Shown: piece by piece, positions 6,668 through 14,118 of the stretch | How positions within the stretch are numbered: position 1 is the stretch's first letter | Layout of the letters: the number at the start of each line of letters is the position of its first letter | NCBI GenBank assembly: GCA_002729295.1 | Contig: PBTU01000150.1 | Location: forward strand, 1 to 14,118 | Reading direction: 5' to 3' | DNA length: 14,118 nt | Source: Verrucomicrobiales bacterium | GTDB taxonomy: Bacteria; Verrucomicrobiota; Verrucomicrobiia; Verrucomicrobiales; Akkermansiaceae | The notes under the pieces: model-generated | Database searches by the model: none | What the model was told of the DNA's origin: nothing | The model's input: the letters and a program-made list of their open reading frames with translations, nothing else | Made by a program: the position numbers and the translations under genes

Positions 6668-7444
6668 ATGAAAACTCCCACCCTCTTCATCACTTTGCCT
6701 CTTGCCGCCACCGTTCTTCTCGCCGAGGAGGTTCAATCAACCTCGGATGCCGGCCGTTGGAGCAAAGAAAAGATGCAAAGCCACCGCCCGGCAGTGGTTA
6801 CTCCTCCTGGATTTTCGACAGATGATAAGGCCGGAAAGGCTCCCTCTGACGCCGTCGTCTTTTTTGACGGGACAGATCTTTCCAAATGGAAGGGTGGAAA
6901 AAAGAGGGGCGGGGAAACTGCCTCCTGGTTGGTAAAGGATGGTTACATGGAAGTCGTGAGAGGAACCGGCCAGATCGAAACGCTTGATCAGATAGAAGGC
7001 GACTGCCAGTGGCACATCGAGTGGTGCACGCCGGCTGAAGTCAAAGGGAACAGTCAGGGACGTGGGAACAGTGGAGTCTTTATTGGCGGATATCCCGAGG
7101 TGCAGGTTCTTGATTCATTTCAAAATGACACCTATCCTGATGGGCAGGCTTCATCCCTCTACAAAGCGAGCGTAACATTAGTGAACGCAAGTCGTGGTCC
7201 GGGTAAATGGCAAACTTACGATGTCATTTGCATTCGCGAGAAAAAGGGGGCTGACGGGAAAGTGATTCAATCGGGCTCTATCACCGTTCTACACAATGGG
7301 GTCGTGACTCAGTTTTCAGTTCAAGCTGGTGGAAAAAGCAAGGCAGGCGGATTGCGACTTCAGGATCACGGCAATCCGGTTCGTTTCCGAAATATCTGGG
7401 CGCGCAAATTGAATGTTCCCGCGGTTGCGGCACCCAAGAAGTAA
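6668..7444 (+). CDS. Secreted DUF1080 (3-keto-disaccharide hydrolase) family protein
   Basis: A 258-aa exported protein with a concanavalin-like beta-sandwich fold (PF06439). The family was named after 3-keto-disaccharide hydrolases, and many members are uncharacterised. The ATG at 6668 opens a clear signal peptide (MKTPTLFITLPLAATVLLA, cleavage about 19); a GTG/ATG-type start upstream near 6560 would add 36 polar residues before it and is rejected. The domain spans about 62-254: FFDGTDLSKWKG (65-76) is the family hallmark, followed by W87, DGYMEV, RGNSGVFIGGYPEVQVLDS (132-150) and a closing LRLQDHGNPVRFRNIW. It would act in the periplasm or outside on glycans or oxidised sugars. The gene converges, 3 nt apart, on a DUF1501 relic; DUF1080 and DUF1501 genes are common in PVC-group genomes. 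Confidence 0.93.
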   Translation: MKTPTLFITLPLAATVLLAEEVQSTSDAGRWSKEKMQSHRPAVVTPPGFSTDDKAGKAPSDAVVFFDGTDLSKWKGGKKRGGETASWLVKDGYMEVVRGTGQIETLDQIEGDCQWHIEWCTPAEVKGNSQGRGNSGVFIGGYPEVQVLDSFQNDTYPDGQASSLYKASVTLVNASRGPGKWQTYDVICIREKKGADGKVIQSGSITVLHNGVVTQFSVQAGGKSKAGGLRLQDHGNPVRFRNIWARKLNVPAVAAPKK

Positions 7445-7447
7445 TTG

Positions 7448-8312
7448 TTAGGAAAGAATATCCTTCAGGATCTTGGACTCTTTTACGCCAGTGAGTTTCT
7501 GATTGAGGCCCTGGAAGGGCTTCGAGAGCTTCTGGTGATCGAAGCCGACGAGGTGATGGAGAGTTGCGTGGAAATCATGCAAGCCGACGGGATTTCCGGG
7601 AGATCCCTTTTGGATTCACCGTATTGAGAACGGGATCACCGAGGGAGCGGCATTGCACATCTTGAAAAACAGACGGAGGGAAACCGGAGCCCCAGAGGGA
7701 TTTTCCGACACGCGGGACACGTCCTCCGGAAAGGAGAACCATGCAGCCAGGCAGGTTTTGGTTTTCCATCCCCAGTCCCCAAGTAACCTAGGAGCCGATG
7801 GACGGATAGCCCAGCCGGGCTTGACCGGTGTGAACCATGAGCTGAGCCGGACCGTGATTGAACTGGTCCGTGGTCATGGTCTTGATTAAGGTGGGCTTGT
7901 CGGCGTGCTTTGACAGCTCGGGAAGACGATCTGAAAACCACGCGCCAGAATCGCGGTGCTGCTTGAAGGGATAAACCGGTCCGAGCATTTGCGGTGTTCC
8001 TTGAACGAAGGCCAAGCGTTGTCATTCGAGAAACTGATGGGGACAGTCTTCGCCGTCGTATTTTTTGAGCTTTGGCTTGTAATCGAACAACTCCAACTGG
8101 GAGGGCGCTCCAATCATTTGGAGGTAGATGACCCGTTTCATTTTGGGAGTCATCTGAGGAAGCAGCGGCGCGAGCGGCGCGGAAGAATCGTGCTGTATGG
8201 AAAGAGGTGAGGCTGAAGCCATTTAATTGGCTAACCAAATGCCGCCGAGTCCGGTGGAAAAATCTCTGAGAAAGTGCCGGCGGGCGGTGTTTTGGAGGTC
8301 GCGGTAAGACAT
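7448..8312 (-). pseudogene. DUF1501 family protein, degraded (three nonsense codons plus internal deletion)
   Basis: Reading from an ATG at 8312, preceded by a good Shine-Dalgarno (AGAAGGA), one frame gives MSYRDLQNTARRHFLRDF (Tat-like start), then KRVIYLQMIGAPSQLELFDY, AFVQGTPQMLG, TMTTDQFNHGPAQLMVHTG, then LPGCMVLLSGG and SLWGSGFPPSVFQDVQCRS. These are the hallmark blocks of DUF1501 (exported, sulfatase/phosphatase-superfamily fold, function largely unknown). The frame is broken by TAA (8223-8225), TGA (8022-8024) and TAG (7788-7790), the last where homologs have Trp. Near 7590-7606 the middle of the gene joins, in another frame, the family C-terminus (GLHDFHATLHHLVGFDHQKL, then PFQGLNQKLTGV) ending TAA at 7448-7450. 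About 500 nt of a usual ~1.4-kb gene are missing. Homology is from memory of the family. All short ORFs in 7445-8240 are explained by this relic. Confidence 0.88.
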
Positions 8313-8322
8313 CTTTATAATT

Positions 8323-8342
8323 CCTTCTATAAGTTAGAAAGG
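8323..8342 (-). other. Small hairpin between tsaD and the DUF1501 relic
   Basis: TTCTA (8325-8329) pairs with TAGAA (8335-8339), extended by CC/GG across a bulged A. It lies downstream of the tsaD stop and just before the Shine-Dalgarno of the pseudogene. It is too AT-rich and lacks a T-run, so it is a doubtful terminator. Confidence 0.2.
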
Positions 8343-8361
8343 GGGCATTCCTTGCAATGAA

Positions 8362-9372
8362 TTATGCCGTGAGGGAGAGATTGGGATCTATCCCGATAGT
8401 CAGAATGTCGGCATCACGATTTTCCGAAGAAAGTAGCCCAGCGAAGGCGATCATACCGGCATTGTCGGTGGTGAGTTCTGGCGGTGTAAGAGACAGAGTC
8501 ATTCCTGCCTCTTCCGCCGCTGCCCCAAGCGCTGATTGGAGGGCTTTGTTACAAGCGACTCCTCCGGAAAGGCTGATCATTTGATGATCAGCCTCCAGAG
8601 CGGCTAGAATTGTTTTTTTGACAAGGCAATCGATGACTGCGGCCTGGAACGACGCGCAAAGGTCGGCGAGTTGAGAGTGCGGATTTTCTAGTTTTCGAAG
8701 CTGGTAGAGCACAGCGGTCTTGAGTCCTGAAAATGAAAAATCGAGCGGCGCGTCTTTGAGCCGGGGTCTGGGGAAATGGAAGGCTTTAGGGTTTCCGTCG
8801 AGGGCGTTCTTTTCGATTTCGGGGCCACCGGGATAGGGGAGGTCGAGCATGCGTCCGACTTTGTCGAAAGCTTCGCCCGCGGCGTCGTCGATAGTAAGCC
8901 CCATTAGTTTGTAATTTCCAAACCCCTGCACATCGATGAGGAGAGTGTGGCCTCCGGAAACGATAAGCCCGAGGTGAGGCGCTACCTTGCCAGCTTCGAG
9001 AAATGGTGAAAGGAGATGACCCTCCATGTGATTAATGCCGTAAAAAGGTTTTCCGGCAGCGGCGGCGAGTCCCTTGGCGTAGGAAAAGCCGACAAGAAGG
9101 GAGGAAGCCAAGCCTGGGCCACGGGTGGCGGCGAAGGCGTCGATTTCTTCGAGAGACAGATGGGCGTCTTCGAGCGCCTGTTGAACGAGGGGTCGGATGC
9201 GGAGAGCGTGATTGCGGCAAGCGACTTCGGGAACGACACCACCGTAGTCCCGATGGATCTCGATCTGGGAAGAGATTAATGAGCTTAGCAGGCATGGCCT
9301 CCCTTCTTCGCGACAAATGATCGCGACGGCGGTTTCGTCACAGGACGATTCGATGGCAAGGAGACAAGGCAC
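8362..9372 (-). CDS. tsaD: tRNA N6-adenosine threonylcarbamoyltransferase TsaD
   Basis: TsaD (Gcp/YgjD/Kae1) transfers the threonylcarbamoyl group from TC-AMP to A37 of ANN-decoding tRNAs (t6A), working in the cytoplasm with TsaB and TsaE. The ASKHA-fold signature is complete: CLLAIESSCDET (3-14), GGVVPEVACRNH, RGPGLASSLLVG, the metal-binding NHMEGH (H115, H119), LIVSGGHT, DDAAGEAFDKVGRML, PGGPEIEK, FSFSGLKTA, SGGVACNKAL and the C-terminal TTDNAGMIA. I choose the GTG at 9372, which gives 336 aa, the normal family length, with the conserved AIESSCDET at residue 6. ATG 9474 or GTG 9492 would add 34-40 residues of non-conserved, Phe/Pro-rich sequence. tsaB and tsaE are not in the window. Upstream is a divergent intergenic region with an inverted repeat. 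Confidence 0.96.
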   Translation of the reverse strand: MPCLLAIESSCDETAVAIICREEGRPCLLSSLISSQIEIHRDYGGVVPEVACRNHALRIRPLVQQALEDAHLSLEEIDAFAATRGPGLASSLLVGFSYAKGLAAAAGKPFYGINHMEGHLLSPFLEAGKVAPHLGLIVSGGHTLLIDVQGFGNYKLMGLTIDDAAGEAFDKVGRMLDLPYPGGPEIEKNALDGNPKAFHFPRPRLKDAPLDFSFSGLKTAVLYQLRKLENPHSQLADLCASFQAAVIDCLVKKTILAALEADHQMISLSGGVACNKALQSALGAAAEEAGMTLSLTPPELTTDNAGMIAFAGLLSSENRDADILTIGIDPNLSLTA

Positions 9373-9477
9373 GGAAAGAGGAAAAAGGAAGGAAGGGGTC
9401 CTGTGAATCAGAATGTCATCTTTATGCGTGCCTCTAGGGGCTGAGGTTCCTAGAATTTTAAAAAGGTAATTCATTTT

Positions 9478-9506
9478 AATCGATGTTTTCACTGTAAATA
9501 TCGATT
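9478..9506. promoter_or_regulatory. Inverted repeat in the divergent tsaD / MFS-PlsC intergenic region
   Basis: AATCGAT (9478-9484) and ATCGATT (9500-9506) form a perfect 7-bp inverted repeat with a 15-nt AT-rich spacer, about one and a half helical turns centre to centre (22 bp). It lies 35 nt before the plus-strand GTG (9541) and about 105 nt before the preferred tsaD start. It could be a transcription-factor operator serving one or both divergent promoters. No known regulator consensus is recognised. Confidence 0.35.
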
Positions 9507-9540
9507 TAGTAGAATGACCAAATTCACATAATTTACCGAG

Positions 9541-12087
9541 GTGAGAGACGCAGCTAAGGAAAAAGAACCGGGAAAACGCAAATGGATGTCGTTTTGGGCG
9601 TTGGTGGGAATGCAGTCAACCAATGCTTTCAATGACAACTTCGCAAAGTTTATTCTGATTCCTCTTGGTGTGGCCCTAGCTGCTCTTGGCTTAGCACCAA
9701 AGGGGATGGAATATATTCTGGGGTTCCTCTTGGTATTGCCATTTATCCTGTTTGCTCCCACGGCAGGTTGGTTGGGTGATCGCTTTGCGAAACATCGGGT
9801 CATTCGTTGGTCCTCGTGGTTCCAGCTCTTTGTCTTGGGAATGATGTGCGCAGCTCTTTGGGTGGGGACGAGTTTTGGAAAGGATCATTCAATGCTGGCT
9901 TTGGTGATTGTCTTAGCAGCTTTCTTCTTGCTCGCGACGCAGTCGGCGCTCCTCAGTCCAGCCAAGATTGGGGTGGTGAAAGAGCTTGTGGGATCAAATC
10001 GCTTGGGCTTTGCCAATGGGGTCATGGAAGGGACCGTTATTCTCGCCATTCTGCTAGGTCAAATTATCGGTGGGGTCTGGTTTGATAAATGGGGTATTCA
10101 ACAGGGGCTGGATGCGGAGCCATGGAAGGCTGCCATGATTCCGATGCTTTGGATTCTCATTGGTGCGGTCATATCTCTGATTCTTTCCCACCTTATTCAG
10201 CCCACTAAGCCACAGGGCGCCGGAAATTTTTCAAAGGGAGTAGTCTTGAAGCATTTCAGTGACCTGATGAAAGTTAGGCAGGACCTCCCTCTGTGGCGGA
10301 GCACAAAAGGAATCGCGTTCTTCTGGGGATTTGGAGGATTTCTGCAATTACTCTTGATTCAAATTGCCCAGGAACGAAAGGGGAGTTTTGCAGGGATGGG
10401 AGTGGAGACCGCCTTATTGTGGGTTCCAGTCGTGGTGGGAATTATTTTCGGCAGTATTTCGGCGAGCTTGATTTGCGCCCGTCGAAATGAAGTGGGTTTG
10501 ATTCCTGTGGGAGGTGTGATGATGACCATGGGGATGTTGGCCCTGGCATTTATTCCAGCGGGGTGGCAGGCCAATGTCCTTCTCGGTTTATCAGGTTGTG
10601 GCGCGGCGATGTTTCTCGTTCCTCTAAACGCTTATCAACAAGACAGAGCGCCGAATGGTGAGCGGGGGCTAGTAATCTCCGCTTCCAATTTGTGCAACAA
10701 TCTCGCAGGAGTGTTTGCGGTGGGATTGCAGTATAGTTTAAAGGCTCTTGGAGTTCCCAGTTGGATGCAATTCATCTTCATCGCCGTCATTTGCGGGTGG
10801 GCCACAATTCACATCATGCGGCTTCTTCCCAGGGACTTCGTGAGATTAATTGTGCTGGGATTTTTTCGCTCGATTTACAAACTCAAGGTCAAAGGTGTTG
10901 ATAAGATTCCTCGCGAGGGTGGTGTTTTGCTTGTTTCAAATCATTTGAGCTACATCGATGCCATTGTATTATCAGCAGCATGTCCGAGGCCTATACGCTT
11001 CTTGATGTTCGCCGATTGCTTTGAGCGGAAGTGGATCGGGAAAATGGCGCGTTTTTTCGATACGGTGCCAATTACCCCATCTAAAGCAAAAGACGCGATT
11101 CGCGTTGCCAGTGATGCTCTTAATGATGGCGCCGTGGTTTGCATTTTCCCCGAAGGTCAATTGTCACGGACTGGAGGAGTGGGCGAATTGAAGCGGGGAT
11201 ATCAGATGATCGCAAAGCGTGCCAAGTGTCCCATCCTACCAGCCTATATGGATGGACTTTGGGGGTCGGTCTGGTCTTTTTCCGAAGGGAACTTCCTTAA
11301 GAAATATCCCCATACCTTGCAATATGGAGTCAATGTTGCCTTCGGTAATTTGATGAATCCCAAAGATGATCTTGCCGGGAGCTTACGAGACCTTTCAGTC
11401 ATTACGGCGACGGAGAGGGAAAAGAGATTCAGGCCGAAGAGATATCGAAGGCCGAAGTCCAAAAAAGGACTTCCACCGAAATACTCCGCAATGTTGAAAA
11501 AATGTCGGAACGGAAGTGAGGGTGCCCGTCAAATGAGGGTGAATGCGCTGCAACTAGGACAGGTCAATATCTCCAGTCGGCGCTCCAGAATGTTGGTTGA
11601 GTGGAGAGATGATGATCTCAGCGCGATTTTGGGCATCCTCTGGCCCACGGTGATTCGCGCCCGGGTCAATTTGGTGAATGGCACTACCGATGGGGAGATT
11701 TTCGCCAGGGCGCTCAAGACCCGCAGTGATTGTGTAATCCTTCGCAGTGCTGAGGGAAGAAATGAACTTATTGGCAAGCTCAGGAGAAAGAAGATCTCTG
11801 TTTGGTCTTTTGATGGGAAGGCCTCCAGTGATGGAGAAGTTTTCGGCTGCTTGGTTCAGGAAGGCAGAGTGGTCAGCTTTGCCATTCCTGATCCCGATTA
11901 CGAAACCACTACTCAAATGCCGCAAACTGGCTGGAAAGAGGATAGTGCGGGGAAATTGCTACCAGGGTTCTCTTTTAATCAGGGGAGAATCTCCGGTCCG
12001 GCCTTTTCGGCGTCAGTGGAGATCAAGGCCCGAGAAATCGATGAAGAGGGCTTTTTGAAGGAGGTAAATAGGTTGACGATTGGCTGA
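9541..12087 (+). CDS. LplT-like MFS transporter fused to PlsC-type acyltransferase, with extra C-terminal region
   Basis: An 848-aa inner-membrane fusion. Residues about 17-430 form an MFS module (roughly 12 hydrophobic helices) like the lysophospholipid flippase LplT, with QSTNAFNDNFAKF near the start and GWLGDRFAKHRVIRW in the first cytoplasmic loop. Residues about 440-610 are a PlsC/LPLAT acyltransferase: SNHLSYID (H468, D473, the HxxxxD catalytic pair) and FPEGQLSRTG (536-545). Such fusions probably flip lysophospholipids inward and re-acylate them; E. coli does this with separate LplT and Aas. Aas-like proteins also carry an acyl-ACP synthetase; here the last ~230 residues (about 615-848), after a basic RPKRYRRPKSKK linker, lack a recognisable AMP-binding motif and may be a shrunken relic. 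Start is GTG 9541 (in-frame stop just upstream) or ATG 9586. It leads the grpE-dnaJ-rsmE cluster. Confidence 0.9.
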   Translation: MRDAAKEKEPGKRKWMSFWALVGMQSTNAFNDNFAKFILIPLGVALAALGLAPKGMEYILGFLLVLPFILFAPTAGWLGDRFAKHRVIRWSSWFQLFVLGMMCAALWVGTSFGKDHSMLALVIVLAAFFLLATQSALLSPAKIGVVKELVGSNRLGFANGVMEGTVILAILLGQIIGGVWFDKWGIQQGLDAEPWKAAMIPMLWILIGAVISLILSHLIQPTKPQGAGNFSKGVVLKHFSDLMKVRQDLPLWRSTKGIAFFWGFGGFLQLLLIQIAQERKGSFAGMGVETALLWVPVVVGIIFGSISASLICARRNEVGLIPVGGVMMTMGMLALAFIPAGWQANVLLGLSGCGAAMFLVPLNAYQQDRAPNGERGLVISASNLCNNLAGVFAVGLQYSLKALGVPSWMQFIFIAVICGWATIHIMRLLPRDFVRLIVLGFFRSIYKLKVKGVDKIPREGGVLLVSNHLSYIDAIVLSAACPRPIRFLMFADCFERKWIGKMARFFDTVPITPSKAKDAIRVASDALNDGAVVCIFPEGQLSRTGGVGELKRGYQMIAKRAKCPILPAYMDGLWGSVWSFSEGNFLKKYPHTLQYGVNVAFGNLMNPKDDLAGSLRDLSVITATEREKRFRPKRYRRPKSKKGLPPKYSAMLKKCRNGSEGARQMRVNALQLGQVNISSRRSRMLVEWRDDDLSAILGILWPTVIRARVNLVNGTTDGEIFARALKTRSDCVILRSAEGRNELIGKLRRKKISVWSFDGKASSDGEVFGCLVQEGRVVSFAIPDPDYETTTQMPQTGWKEDSAGKLLPGFSFNQGRISGPAFSASVEIKAREIDEEGFLKEVNRLTIG

Positions 12088-12108
12088 CTGGAGCTATTGG
12101 TTTCGGCC

Positions 12109-12702
12109 ATGCAAGAAAGCGCACAGGAAACTGAGCCCATTGAAGGGGAAGTCCCCTCGTCTGATGAAGTTGTCGAGGAGGTGGAGCTTGAGAAAGAAGA
12201 GGCGGAATCCACGGAGGAGACTCCCGAGGAAGAAGTCCCCCTGACTCCCGAGGCGGAAGCTTTGAAGTGGAAGGAAGCCGCTATTCGGACCGCCGCTGAT
12301 CTTGACAATTATCGCAAGCGAATGGCGCGCGAGCGCTCGGAAGATTTAAGATTTGCCAGGGCGGGACTGATCGAAGAATTATTGCCGGTCTTTGATAACT
12401 TTTCGATGGGCCTGCAAATGGCAGAGCAGGAGCAGGATTCCATGATTTATAAAGGCATGGAAATGGTGAAAGGACAACTTGATGACTTCCTTGCCGCTCA
12501 AGGCCTGGTGGAGGTCCCCGCCGAAGGGATTTTCGATCCCAATCTTCACGAGGCTGTGGCTGAAGAGGAGAAGGACGGCGCAGAGCCTGGTGAAATCCTC
12601 TTTGTGAAACGGAAAGGGTATCGCATTCATGACCGTCTCCTTCGGGCTGCCGTCGTGGTCGTTGCCAGGGCCCCGGGAACCCCAACTGAAGAAGCTGAAT
12701 AA
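12109..12702 (+). CDS. grpE: GrpE, nucleotide exchange factor for DnaK
   Basis: GrpE dimers release ADP from DnaK, resetting the Hsp70 cycle in the cytoplasm. From the ATG at 12109 the protein is 197 aa. The N-terminal ~45 residues are very acidic (Glu-rich) and presumably disordered, followed by a coiled-coil helix (about 50-85, DLDNYRKRMARER), the four-helix-bundle part (ELLPVFDNFSMGLQMA) and the C-terminal beta-wing with the family signature FDPNLHEAV (142-150) and KGYRIHDRLLRAAVVVV (169-185). A TTG at 12097 is in frame but lies only 3 nt after GGAG, so ATG is preferred. It begins about 21 nt after the acyltransferase stop and abuts dnaJ. No CIRCE element is seen upstream, so heat-shock control, if any, must act at another promoter. 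Confidence 0.95.
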   Translation: MQESAQETEPIEGEVPSSDEVVEEVELEKEEAESTEETPEEEVPLTPEAEALKWKEAAIRTAADLDNYRKRMARERSEDLRFARAGLIEELLPVFDNFSMGLQMAEQEQDSMIYKGMEMVKGQLDDFLAAQGLVEVPAEGIFDPNLHEAVAEEEKDGAEPGEILFVKRKGYRIHDRLLRAAVVVVARAPGTPTEEAE

Positions 12703-13854
12703 ATGTCCGGCGAGCGAGATTTTTACGAAGTTCTGGAGGTGTCAAAAACCGCCAGTCAGGCAGAAATCAAAAAGGCATACCGCAAGGCAGCGGTGCAGCA
12801 TCATCCGGACAAAAATCCTGATGATCCAAATGCCGAAGAGAAGTTCAAGGAATTGGGGCAGGCCTACGAAGTTCTCGGCGACGAGGAAAAGCGGGCTGCT
12901 TATGATCGCTACGGACACGCCGCTTTCCAAAGCGGTGGGGGCGGGGGTGGTCGGGGCGGATTCCACGACCCCATGGATATTTTCAGCCAGGTCTTCGGCG
13001 GAGGCGGAGGCGGAAGCATGTTCGACGATCTCTTTGGTGGTGGAGGCGGACGCCGGCGCGATGCATCCGGGAAAAAGCGGGGTAGTGATTTGCGTTATGA
13101 CCTTGAGATCACACTTGAGGAGGCCGCCAAAGGAGTAGAGAAGGGACTCGAGATCGAAAAATATGCCTCCTGTGTCAAATGTTCTGGATCCGGTTCAAGG
13201 TCCGGCAGCGGTGGTGTGAAGCCCTGCTCTTCCTGCGGTGGCCGCGGCGTCGTGGCCCAACAGCGTGGTATTTTTATTCAGCAAGCAACATGTCCGGAGT
13301 GCTGTGGCTCTGGCCAGGTGATTTCCGATCCTTGTGAGGATTGTAATGGAGATGGAAGGTCCCAGGCACCCGAGCGGGTTAGCATTAGAATACCCGCAGG
13401 GGTTGATGATGGCACGAGGTTGCGCTCTACTGGAAAAGGCGACGCCGGATTACGCGGCGGCCCTGCCGGGGATTTATATGTGTTTTTACATTTGGAAGAT
13501 CACGATGTATTCCAGCGAGAAGGCGACGATCTCTTCTGTGAGATTCCTGTCCCTTTTTCAACCGCAGCTTTGGGCGGTGAACTTGAGGTGCCGACTCTAA
13601 CCGGTCGAGCCACGATCAAAGTTCCTCCTGGAACCCAGGGATCGACTACCTTTAGGTTGCGTGATCGCGGGGTAACAAGTTTATCATCCGGACGCAAGGG
13701 TGATCTGCATGTCGAGGTTCAGGTCGAGGTTCCGACCAAGCTTAATCGGGAGCAGAAGGAAAAGCTTCTTGAATTTACTGAATCGATTGGCGGAAAGAAC
13801 TCTCCAATGCAGGAGGGGTTTTTTGAGAAAGCCAAACGCTTCTTTGATTTGTAA
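12703..13854 (+). CDS. dnaJ: Chaperone protein DnaJ (Hsp40, type I)
   Basis: Delivers substrates to DnaK and stimulates its ATPase. The 383 aa contain all type I parts: J-domain (about 5-70) with HPD at 34-36; a Gly/Phe-rich linker (about 77-118) holding Gly runs, MDIFSQVFGG and MFDDLFGG; four CxxCxGxG zinc motifs (C157/C160, C175/C178, C197/C200, C211/C214); and two C-terminal substrate-binding beta domains ending FFEKAKRFFDL. The ATG directly follows the grpE TAA with no spacer, so translation is probably coupled. In the second motif the usual Gly-x-Gly is GRG, and the third reads CPECCGSG; both keep the metal-binding cysteines. The codons for the Gly runs make a G-rich DNA tract around 12935-13050. 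Confidence 0.98.
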   Translation: MSGERDFYEVLEVSKTASQAEIKKAYRKAAVQHHPDKNPDDPNAEEKFKELGQAYEVLGDEEKRAAYDRYGHAAFQSGGGGGGRGGFHDPMDIFSQVFGGGGGGSMFDDLFGGGGGRRRDASGKKRGSDLRYDLEITLEEAAKGVEKGLEIEKYASCVKCSGSGSRSGSGGVKPCSSCGGRGVVAQQRGIFIQQATCPECCGSGQVISDPCEDCNGDGRSQAPERVSIRIPAGVDDGTRLRSTGKGDAGLRGGPAGDLYVFLHLEDHDVFQREGDDLFCEIPVPFSTAALGGELEVPTLTGRATIKVPPGTQGSTTFRLRDRGVTSLSSGRKGDLHVEVQVEVPTKLNREQKEKLLEFTESIGGKNSPMQEGFFEKAKRFFDL

Positions 13855-13864
13855 ACTTATTCTC

Positions 13865-14118
13865 ATGGACCGTTTTTGGATTTCCCGCAAGGAATGGCAC
13901 AAGCCTTTTTCGCTGTATGGAGAAGAAGCCCGCCATTGCTCCCGGGTAATGCGGAAACGGGAGGGGGACTGGATTGAAGGCTTCGATGGTGAAGGTGGAT
14001 GGGTGCGTGGCCCGATCACTTCAGTAAATCGGAATTCCATCGACGTTGCAGTTGCAGAGTCGGGAACAAGTCAGACATTACGTCCCCGAATTGAAATCGC
14101 GGTAGGAATCCCCAAGGG
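13865..14118 (+). CDS. rsmE: 16S rRNA (uracil-1498-N3)-methyltransferase RsmE, 5' part
   Basis: A partial CDS running off the window end: 84 codons from ATG 13865, 10 nt after dnaJ. It encodes the N-terminal PUA-like domain of RsmE: MDRFWISRKEW, then SLYGEEARHCSRVMRKREGD (the family's 'eeahHl.rVLR...GD' block), a FDGEGGW turn and PRIEIAVGIPKG, which starts the SPOUT methyltransferase domain. RsmE methylates U1498 of 16S rRNA using S-adenosylmethionine. The dnaJ-rsmE neighbourhood is known in other bacteria (for example Bacillus, with prmA between), which supports the call. The catalytic knot domain is beyond the window. Confidence 0.85.
   Translation, partial: MDRFWISRKEWHKPFSLYGEEARHCSRVMRKREGDWIEGFDGEGGWVRGPITSVNRNSIDVAVAESGTSQTLRPRIEIAVGIPK

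Noticed and set aside
6499..6711. A 70-residue minus-strand frame overlapping the DUF1080 leader and signal peptide
   Set aside because: It has no homology I recognise, overlaps the real gene's start and has no ribosome site.
7788..8225. Stop-codon readthrough or recoding of an intact DUF1501 gene
   Set aside because: Three different stop codons are involved and the frame is also broken by a large internal deletion, which points to decay rather than recoding.
7636..8238. A 200-residue minus-strand open frame in the gap after DUF1080
   Set aside because: Its product is basic and low-complexity with no family match. The adjacent minus-strand frame carries clear DUF1501 homology, so this is a shadow of the pseudogene.
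9373..9492. N-terminal extension of TsaD from ATG 9474 or GTG 9492
   Set aside because: The added 34-40 residues are not family-like, and the GTG at 9372 gives the canonical length and N-terminus.
12088..12108. Searched for a CIRCE (HrcA) operator before grpE
   Set aside because: The gap is too short and contains no TTAGCACTC/GAGTGCTAA pair.
12935..13050. G-rich tract that might form quadruplexes
   Set aside because: It is explained by the glycine codons of the DnaJ Gly/Phe-rich linker.

Overview
The window looks like a chromosomal segment of a PVC-group bacterium, most likely Verrucomicrobiota (or a close relative). This is inference from gene content: a secreted heparan-N-sulfatase-like sulfatase, a secreted DUF1080 (3-keto-disaccharide hydrolase) protein, a DUF1501 relic, a CIA30-fasciclin secreted protein, and mostly weak Shine-Dalgarno sequences with frequent GTG/TTG candidate starts. 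No rRNA, tRNA, CRISPR array, integrase or transposase was seen.

Layout. Positions 1-2801 (+) hold an aldo/keto-reductase-fold protein lacking two residues of the usual catalytic tetrad, a short nested inverted-repeat element, and an exported sulfatase. Positions 2954-4360 (+) hold pyruvate kinase, with an unusual residue pattern at the potassium-dependence positions. It is followed by about 310 bp with a possible small minus-strand ORF and a promoter that may give a leaderless transcript. Positions 4671-6377 (+) encode an exported CIA30 + FAS1 + FAS1 protein, and 6668-7444 (+) encode an exported DUF1080 protein after a 290-bp leader.

Positions 7448-8312 (-) hold a previously hidden DUF1501 pseudogene. 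One reading frame is interrupted by a TAA, a TGA and a TAG, and then by a large internal deletion that fuses the gene's middle to its C-terminus in another frame. Upstream of it on the same strand is tsaD (8362-9372), the tRNA t6A modification enzyme.

Divergent from tsaD, across an inverted repeat (9478-9506), runs a tight plus-strand cluster. It contains an LplT-like MFS / PlsC acyltransferase fusion with an unrecognised C-terminal extension, then grpE, dnaJ and the 5' part of rsmE, which is cut by the window end. Spacings of about 21, 0 and 10 nt suggest one transcript coupling membrane phospholipid remodelling, the DnaK co-chaperones and rRNA methylation. The DnaK partner gene is not in the window.

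No complete new multi-gene system is evident. The most noteworthy items are the DUF1501 relic, the three-part lipid protein joined to the chaperone cluster, the tetrad-less reductase, and the pyruvate kinase substitution.
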